64,000 nt of DNA from GWB2-37-7 sp942492835. Lineage in GTDB: Bacteria; Bacillota; Clostridia; Lutisporales; Lutisporaceae. The translations under genes were made by a program, and so were the position numbers. The DNA is taken from assembly GCA_942492835.1 (NCBI GenBank), contig OW818645.1, forward strand, positions 1-64,000, given 5' to 3'. Position 1 is the first letter of the stretch. Every line of letters begins with the position of its first letter. The notes under the pieces are model-generated. The model searched no databases. It was not told where the DNA came from and was given only the letters and a program-made list of their open reading frames with translations. This document shows, one piece after another, positions 63,901-64,000 of this stretch.

Positions 63901-64000
63901 AGAATAAGCTCGTAGAAAATGGCATCATCAAAAAACAGGAAGAATATTGGATGAGTGAATTCAAAGAACCAGCACCAGTGCTTCAAATACCTAATGATTA
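42948..64000 (+). CDS. Giant nonribosomal peptide synthetase NRPS-5 with FkbH, radical SAM/B12 and internal TE domains; 3' end outside window
   Basis: The start is ATG 42948, with GGTGAGG about six bases ahead and 18 bp after NRPS-4. Frame checks near 45951, 48063, 57780, 59340 and 63960 all agree, so more than 7,000 codons appear uninterrupted. Order by residue: DCL C (5-430), A (452-962), PCP, C (1065-1490), FkbH-like (1518-2055), PCP (2135-2208), C (2225-2648), A (2671-3178), PCP with GGNS, C (3280-3715), A (3735-4235), PCP, C (4338-4758), A interrupted by radical SAM and B12-like domains (4780-5825), PCP, TE (5915-6198), A (6225-6715), PCP, C (6818 onward, cut by the window). A codes: DVGNFIIVEK (unassigned), DVGEIGSIDK (Orn), DVMNVGIVYK (unassigned), DVQFIAHVVK (Pro), DFWNIGMVHK (Thr). 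The first C domain fits the D-residue delivered by the E domain ending NRPS-4. Confidence 0.95.
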   Translation, partial: MFDETNIKDIYILSPMQQGMLFHSIMDSTSNAYFEQNELSIKGRIDIELFEKSFNYVIEKYDPLRTIFLYDKVNQPLQIVLKKRSSNILYNDISSFNEDAKQKYIEEFKQKDKKQGFDLSEDLLMRIAVIKTGVEDYKIIWSFHHIIMDGWCLGIIMGDFFKAYSLLAKGKTINAVNNYPYSDYIKWLQVQNKEEAMTYWKNYLQDYEQQVSIPKLNKKAKEGIYLHKQSQYEIDKAVTERLTRIARENQISLNVMLQTAWSILLQRYNDTKDVVFGAVVSGRPPEVIGIEKMVGLFINTIPVRIQKNDISFIELAKEVQLNASESIRYDYLPLADIQANSELKNNLFNHIMIFENYPMDKQVSNINDEEALGFSIKGVEVFEQTNYDLTLSIIPGETIVIKATHNGNVYSKIEIEKVFRHFNMVINQVIETPRINAKNINIVDSEEKNQLLVEFNNTKAEYPKDKTLYQLFEEQTAKTPDNIAALFEEESITYKELNERSNQLARILRKKGVKADSIVAMSLYRSLEMTIGIMAIQKAGGAYLPIDPEYPEDRIRYILEDSNASILLTKINLQNMYKFENTEVIAIDEKEIYKGDSSSLQPMSGSNNLAYVIYTSGSTGKPKGVMIEHHSVINRTKWMQKRYPIGENDVILQRTPYTFDVSVGELFWWSMTGAKVCFLTPGGDKDPEEIVKAIEKYKVTTMNFVPSMMNIFLEHIEGREDIERLSSLRQVFCIGEALTVPQVQRFNRILNSEIGTKLINIYGPTETTVEVSYFDCSTGEKFDVIPIGKPIDNISLLVLDKHNNLLPIGVTGELCISGVGVGRGYLNRPELTAEKFLQNPYKSGERMYRSGDLARWMPDGNIEYLGRMDAQVKIRGNRIELGEIENKLLKHNEIKAAVVIDKADNNNNKYLCAYLAVEREQTVAELREYLSKELPEYMIPTYFIQLDKLPLTANGKIDRKALPEPDGNIVTGTEYEAPRNSTEEKLVAIWREVLGVEKIGIKDNFFELGGHSLKATSLAAKIHKILNVEVPLKEIFTNPTIKRISEYIKASEESIYSSIEPIEEKEYYEMSSAQKRMYILNQMDKESTSYNITNVLVIEDELDLQKLTEAFTSLIDRHEALRTSFKLIEESLVQKVHKKVDFAVEYSEVENEEQAEEKVKSFIRAFDLSKAPLLRVGLIKVHSNKYILTYDMHHIISDGVSMGILTKEFSMLYQGIELPKLRVQYKDYAEWQGRSYFTEKIGKQEKYWIETFKKEIMPLNMPLDYDKKNWQAFAGDTVHFKVESHIVKQLQKLAKHENTTLNSLLLSLYSILLSKYCGQKDIIIGSTVANRNYADLENMVGIFINFLPIRSNVNPNLKVIEYIQSYKTLLQEVYNNQEYPFDEIVKNCTSTIRNSRNSIFDTMLIFHNEIDANKDLRIDNLHMLPYKFDRKSSTLDFKFDIALNNKNEFECSIEYNNSLFKAESMLALAKHYELLIAKALANLESNIIDIEIFSQEEKQNIELKRETNNIDNTATNVVISSTFTTDPLEEHLSWWCEKFGKAVRVNFASYNQVFQELIDKESITSKNTGINLIMVRFEDWIRDIKGSDKEKCDLIKSNYEKLIYILKNKEKNAEYIIGIFPVANHLGLSAEVIDYIKELNNEYRDTVKNMNDVSLLEFTDIAELYNIGEIFNPITDKVGHIPFSDEYYAAVGTRIARKICATKPNPFKVVAVDCDNTLWEGVVGEDGALGVTVEESYMEMQKLLIQKYNEGMLIVISSKNNEADVWEVFDKNPQMLLKREHVIAWKINWESKYIGIRELAQELNLGIDSFIFIDDSAKECYEMMANNPQVLTLQLPEDTRQIPKFLKHVWAFDKEKLTEEDKNRTKLYQVERQRQEVQKESITLEDFIKELSLKVYINEIEEEEIPRVSQLTQRTNQFNLSTIRRTEADIESIMKNPQMKCLTIQVEDRFGEYGLTGVVIMKIEEDNAFLDTFLLSCRVLGRQVEAVVLAELSKYCKEKGISRIKADFYPTKKNKPFEEFIKQNKWQLVSEAEQCNRYEIQAHDIDNSIEYIECHFCEERPRKQAEAEKEVAATFEIQAVEQEFCSVESTWQVNINNEEELLHKNYLMQLKYCTGKKLLEIPKDRQKYRNNNHVYEAPRNVIEEKLVDIWREVLGVEKIGINDNFFGLGGHSLKATSLIAKLHKQFNVEIPLKEIFNTPTIKGLYEYIQVLEKNIYSAIKPIEEREYYPLSSVQKRIYMHDQINGISTMYNTPMIYRVSGNIHIQRVEDAFKALIERHETLRTSFEIINGEPVQRIHDSIDFKVSLWDAPKEEVEKIVKDFIQPFDLAKAPLMRVGIIRHSPYKYVLLMDMHHIISDGSSLAIFVNEFMKLYEDELLPELRIQYKDYACWQNELYESGKMQKYEKYWLEQFPQNEEIPVLNMPTDFTRPSIFTDEGDAYRLEVDRELVLKLQALTKDNDATLFMVLLGIYSITLSKYASQEDILIGTVTAGRNNVDTQGLIGLFLNNIVLRCRPERNLTFKEYLNKLKETVLNAFDNQQYPMEELIDKLSIHKDISRNILFDVMIILQNFDKGNMSKEIKDFNINVYETEQKTSKYDMTLYINEDYDRMSFEVEYCTRLYKRESIEAFMKHFLHIAKEILAYPQNKIGELDMLSDEEKHCLLHTFNDSCKEYSREKVIQQLFEEQVEKTPDKTAIVFDSQSLSYRELNQKSNQLARKLREIGVKQESIVAIMVDRSVEMLIAVMGVLKSGGAYVPIDPNYPEDRIKYMLEDSSASIILTQSKIAADITLAQTCILLDKDETYVGDSTNIELINCPRDLAYIIYTSGTTGKPKGVMVEHGNITNIAFAWIEHYKLSTFEVRLLQMASISFDVFVGDLCRALLNGGTMVVCPANVRYDLPELYKLIWEQKINIFESTPALVIPFMDYVYENNLEIDNLQILIMGSDVCPMEDYKRIAQRYAKQMRVLNSYGITEATIDSSYYEESLENIPAIVNTPIGKPLNNNIFYILDKDRKLCPLGKIGELYIGGDGITRGYLNKPELTLEKFVDNPFDGTIMYKTGDLGRWLADGNMEFLGRADNQVKIRGFRIELGEIENRLLEYDKENEDTLIKEAVVIDRSFPDGSKFLCGYIVHDKDIDIKGLKNYLRQELPDYMVPTCFVKIEKLPLTPNGKVDRKALPEPDISAVIASDYEAPRNKIDEKLVWIWQKVLGIESIGINDNFFDLGGNSMKVIGITTNIHKELNVEVPLGEIFRTPTIKALSEYIRDSAQNIYAAIEPVEQRAYYPMSSAQKRVFTLQQFDLESITYNMPLPMIIDGSLDISHIKDTFSKLIERHEAFRTIFMLTDEGPVQSIQEKVDFDVDYMEASEDKVEDILQSWIKPFDLSKAPLLKVGVIKLKEDKYILFCDMHHIISDAVSTDILTKEFFEIYSGMELPSLKIQYKDYAVWQNNLLESDIMKKQEVYWLNKFTNSEIPVLSMPTDYPRQYMQSFEGELLSYKLNEGLTSRLREIAKKTETTLNMVLLSVYNVLLAKYSGQEDIIVGSPIAGRPHADLEDIIGMFVNTLAIRNYPEFYKSFSEFLQEVKENCLEAYENQDYQFEELVDKLNSSSNGSLRRDLSRNPIFDVVFSMQNISSIHSGNAMQNTDNGLNLNLNLYPLNYKISKFDMTLEAVETEDSIMLNLEYCNKLYKRETMERFIGHFEMVATAITDDPDVPLHEINILSEKEKQQVLVEFNNTKADYPKDKTIHQLFEQKVAKTPENIAVIYEERTMTYKELDICSNQLARTLREKGVKPNNIVGIMVERSFEMIIGIMGILKAGGAYLPIDPEYPEDRIKYILDDSKTEILLTQGKYINKVEFAGEVLNLESKQSYANEGAKLSNINSPRDLAYILYTSGSTGNPKGVMIEHESAVNTLIETERNFPLAEEDVYLLKTTYTFDVSVMEIFVWFIGKGKLAILKPGDEKDISEILNAIERYKITHINFVPSMLNLFLEGLDDGNVNKTSSLKYVVAGGEVITKELLNRFKKLIKTASLENIYGPTEATVYVTKYSLKNADKDIKSIPIGKPTSNIKAYIIDKNNNLQPIGIQGELCFSGIGLGRGYLNRPELTAEKYIENPFVSGERMYKTGDLAKWLPDGNIEFLGRIDHQVKIRGFRIELGEIENQLLKYEGISEVIIVAKEDNKGSNYLIGYICGEREYSVSELREHLAKELPEYMIPSYFVQLDKLPLTSNGKVNRKALPEPAASVVSTGVEYKAPRNNTEEKLAAIWKEVLGVEKIGINDSFFELGGHSLKATSLVAKMHKVLNVEVPLKEIFIAPTIKGISEYIKGSKESIYSSIEPVVEKEYYEMSSAQKRIYTLQQLDLNSTSYNMPGVLVLEGNLDVEQLKEAFNNLIQRHEALRTSFEVVEEGLIQKVHKKVEFEIEEYKAEEDNEIEEIIKSFIRAFDLSKAPLLRVGLVKVHTNKHIMMYDIHHIISDGTSVGILVEEFSKAYAGEELTALRIQYKDFSEWQNESFKSDSIKKQEKYWLKQFEGEISVLNLLTDYQRPALQSFEGDSIQFEIGLEFTNKLRQIAKATGSTMYMVLLSALNILLSKYSGQEDIIVGTPIAGRPHADLENIIGMFVNTLAMRNHPSGEKTFIEFLREVKENALGAYENQDYQFEELVEKLSLARDFSRNPLFDVMFALQNMDMGELVVKDIKIKPYKSENMISKFDITMNAVELENSISIDLQYCTKLFNRTTIERMHKHLDNIIQIVTENIDIKLSDVEILTKEEKQQILTDFNNTKADYQKEKTIHQLFEEQVKRTPDDIAVIFEDNKLTYRELNERANQLARILRDKGVVTDSIVGIMVDRSLEMIVGIVAILKAGGAYLPIDPEYPKNRIISMLNDSNALMLLTKEEIIKDISFTVLQKQNTRDANIAVTEKRAQITNLCSIPIPDRTLVNYEKYHKYIGLGMAKNSVSIQATRGCPYNCAFCHKIWPKKHIVRPAEHIFQEVEMYYKVGIRRFVFIDDIFNLDMENSSKFLKIIIEKGYKIQLYFPNGLRGDILTTEYIDLMVKAGMVNLSLALETASPRLQKLVGKNMNLEKLKANIEYILGKYPHVIVELESMLGFPTETEEEALKTLEFIKSLKWMHFPYVHLLKIYPNTDMAKLAIENGISIETIENSDSLAYHEYTETMPFSKSFTMEFQAEFLNNYFLNKERLLYVLPHQMKVLTESELIQKYNSYLPVDIRSFSELLTQMDISQEELGDVRFVDESYGVVPNFNEKIQKYFPVKKHTDKSLRILLLDLSQYFSSDTQMVYDVIEAPLGEMYLLTYVNEKYGDKIFGKIAKPRIDFDSYDELKVLIEDFRPDIIGIRSMTFYKDFFHKTISIIRNWGIKVPIIAGGPYATSDYKVLLKDRNIDLAILGEGEVTFGELIGAILKNENKLPEKGILNTIPGISFIKEDKNSSLDSASREIILLDRISEALIKESSENLVNTTTSDKPLYVIYTSGSTGKPKGVVITHRNLVNLINFEYKNTNINFNEKVLQFASFCFDVSAQEIFSTLLAGGNLFLVRNDQRSNIEWLFKYIERNEIKNIFLPTAFLKFISSEEAYVRMLPAIVEQIITAGEQLFITDILRKHMKENKICLHNHYGPTETHVVSTYLIDCNKEIEPMLPIGKPISNTKIYIIDKNNTLQPIGIAGELCIAGDALGRGYLNRPELTAEKFVDNPFDPETKMYKTGDLARWLPDGNIEFLGRIDHQVKIRGFRIELGEIESKLLNHDAVKEAMVLARDDNSGSKYLCAYVVGERELSISELREHISKELPDYMIPTYFIQLDKMPLTTNGKIDRKALPGPDGNITTGTEYVAPRNELEEKLTNIWSEVLSVEKVGINDNFFELGGHSLKAINVIAKIHKVINVAVPLREIFETPTIKSLAKYIEGSTRSTLGNENRILLMREGTDNTRNLFLIHDGSGDISGYLELINNLDNTLSCWGVKAGIKGSVAPYNTTIEMLAKDYIDNIKAIQPKGPYLLGGWSMGGTIAYEISKQLEQAKEEVSLTLIDSYPPESQVRMSWAQITLEGEKTLTTMLVNSREVREEIIKADTIEKIWETILEYVGKSDIELERISLMLPSIIVKLIPEQEQRNVKDFISRLNIIRTLFTASELYTSEERIKASVYLVKASESTELNVEYWNQISEMPLQVSEIDGDHFSIMKGERAEKLAVLLNKIYEQPQEEEKHQVLVEYNNTKAKYPKNKTLHQLFEEQVEKTPDNIAVVYEDKQLTYKELNESANQIARRLRAMGVEEECIVAIMVDRSLEMIEGLIGILKAGGAYLPINPEYPIDRIQYTLEDSGAKVLLTESRLKENISYDGEILTLDEKDIDNEAKTNLNIEVKSNNLAYIIYTSGTTGKPKGAMIEHRNVVSLMFNDGALFDFTEKDVWTMFHSYCFDFSVWEMYGALLYGGKLVVIPRFVATDTSDYLKVLQEQKVTVLNQTPSAFYRLIKEDGKSDKADLCIRYIIFGGEALKPGMLKSFYQKYPITKLINMYGITETTVHVTYKEITEEDINLNISNIGKAIPTLTTYIMDKNKELLPIGVPGELCVGGYGVGRGYLKRPELTAEKFIDNPFERGEKLYRSGDLVKLLTDGNMEYLGRIDNQVKIRGFRVELGEIENKLLTHEAVKEAVVIARDDNTGSKYLCSYIVASKEIKISDIREHLSKALPDYMIPSYFIQLDELPLTVNGKINRKALPEPDGNITTGTEYAAPTNKTEEKLAAIWQEVLGIEKVGINDNFFELGGHSLNAANILTQIQKELNAAISYKMLFAMPTIKEIAKQLQPAVKNAYPEIVPTEEKEYYPASSAQKRMFILQSMSPKSTSYNIPMPILIEGPLARTKLEEILNKIASRHEVLRTTFKFTEEVLLQKVHKDIALRITYIEMHEREVEAFFQRFVRPFDLSKLPLFRVALVKIAHQKHILLLDMHHAVSDGTSLGILIKEFIELYEGYELPKLKIQYRDYVVWQNKLVENGIIKKQEEYWMSEFKEPAPVLQIPND
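47506..49110 (+). other. FkbH-like HAD-IIIC domain replacing an A domain in NRPS-5
   Basis: About 535 residues with the three-part layout of FkbH proteins. The N-terminal region contains SYNQVFQELID and MVRFEDW. The HAD core starts at VDCDNTLWEGVVGEDG (first Asp near residue 1713), with SSKNNEADV and FIDDSAKEC. A GNAT-like C-terminal part contains VEDRFGEYGLTG and LSCRVLGRQVEAV. Characterised FkbH proteins take a glyceryl unit from 1,3-bisphosphoglycerate, remove phosphate and load it on a carrier protein. Here it sits between a C domain and a PCP with no A domain, so it probably loads the following PCP with a glyceryl or related hydroxyacyl group. The surrounding C-to-A linker is retained (IEIFSQEEKQN), consistent with replacement of an A domain. 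Confidence 0.9.
57290..60430 (+). other. Interrupted, Pro-type adenylation domain of NRPS-5
   Basis: The A domain begins normally (EEQVKRTPDDIAV, AGGAYLPIDPEYP), breaks off after motif a2 near 57645, and resumes at about 59286 (EIILLD) just before motif a3 (YVIYTSGSTGKPKG, about 59380). All later motifs, including HYGPTET, YKTGDLARW and the catalytic-Lys region TTNGKIDRKAL, are present. The specificity code reads DVQFIAHVVK, matching Pro. Interrupted A domains with methyltransferases between a2 and a3 are a known class; here the insert is a radical SAM and cobalamin-type pair. Confidence 0.88.
57645..59285 (+). other. Radical SAM plus B12-binding-like insertion inside an A domain
   Basis: An insertion of about 547 codons. 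The radical SAM domain carries CPYNCAFC (Cys codons at 57822, 57834 and 57843; residues 4959, 4963 and 4966), the CX3CX2C site for a [4Fe-4S] cluster and SAM. It is followed by FIDDIFN, LALETASPRLQKLVGK and ESMLGFPTETEEEA, as in B12-type radical SAM proteins. A Rossmann-like domain follows (about 58750-59240) with RPDIIGIRS, AGGPYATSDY and LAILGEGEVTFGEL, typical of the cobalamin-binding domain of class B radical SAM methyltransferases. No DxHxxG motif is seen, as is common in that class. The usual order is B12 then radical SAM; here it is reversed. C-methylation of the tethered Pro is a plausible function but is inferred. Confidence 0.9.
60690..61545 (+). other. Internal thioesterase domain of NRPS-5
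   Basis: A close paralogue of the NRPS-1 thioesterase, starting with RILLMREGTDNTRNLF. The nucleophile motif GWSMGG has its Ser codon at 60963-60965 (residue 6006); LIDSYPPE and DGDHFSIMKG supply Asp and His. It follows the PCP of the interrupted Pro module and should release that chain. It is followed directly by a short C-domain-tail-like linker (EEEKHQVLVEYNNT) and then the Thr-type A domain, so it again occupies the position of a C domain. Confidence 0.93.

Overview
The window is AT-rich DNA (roughly one third G+C by eye) with strong AGGAGG-type ribosome binding sites and occasional TTG and GTG starts. It also carries an Acr3/ArsR arsenic operon and a C-GCAxxG-C-C family protein. Together these suggest a low-GC Firmicute, most likely a clostridium or relative; this is inferred from composition and gene families, not from a marker gene.

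About 92% of the window is nonribosomal peptide synthetase (NRPS) sequence, all on the + strand. Positions 1-7956 hold the 3' part of one synthetase (NRPS-1: A'-PCP-C-A(Tyr)-PCP-TE-A(Leu)-PCP-C), closed by a hairpin terminator. Positions 8140-11456 are an island of small genes: an FMN-binding split-barrel protein, a 26-residue Cys-Cys microprotein, a C-GCAxxG-C-C protein, and arsR-acr3 with a clear promoter and operator. After about 840 bp of largely empty DNA with a good promoter, a second NRPS operon starts at 12046 and runs off the right edge. NRPS-2 and NRPS-3 look like a single synthetase split by a one-base homopolymer frameshift at 19496-19502. NRPS-4 (27438-42929) contains tandemly duplicated A-PCP-E-C units. 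NRPS-5 (42948 to beyond 64000) is one uninterrupted reading frame of more than 7,000 codons.

Read in order, the second operon gives C-A(?)-PCP / C-A(Gln)-PCP-E / C-A(Ser)-PCP / C-A(Val)-PCP / C + A(?)-PCP / C-A(Tyr-like)-PCP-E (three times) / C-A(?)-PCP / C-FkbH-PCP / C-A(Orn)-PCP / C-A(?)-PCP / C-A(Pro, interrupted)-PCP-TE / A(Thr)-PCP-C... Specificities come from hand-extracted ten-residue codes compared with remembered consensus codes.

Three things stand out in NRPS-5. The Pro-type adenylation domain carries an inserted radical SAM domain (CX3CX2C) followed by a cobalamin-binding-like domain, in circularly permuted order. An FkbH-like glyceryl-transferring HAD domain stands in place of an adenylation domain in the middle of the line. 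A complete thioesterase lies in the middle of the protein, where a C domain would be, and is followed by another A-PCP-C. NRPS-1 has the same TE-A-PCP-C tail, so this cassette occurs twice. No phosphopantetheinyl transferase, dedicated exporter of the peptide, or pathway regulator is visible in the window.
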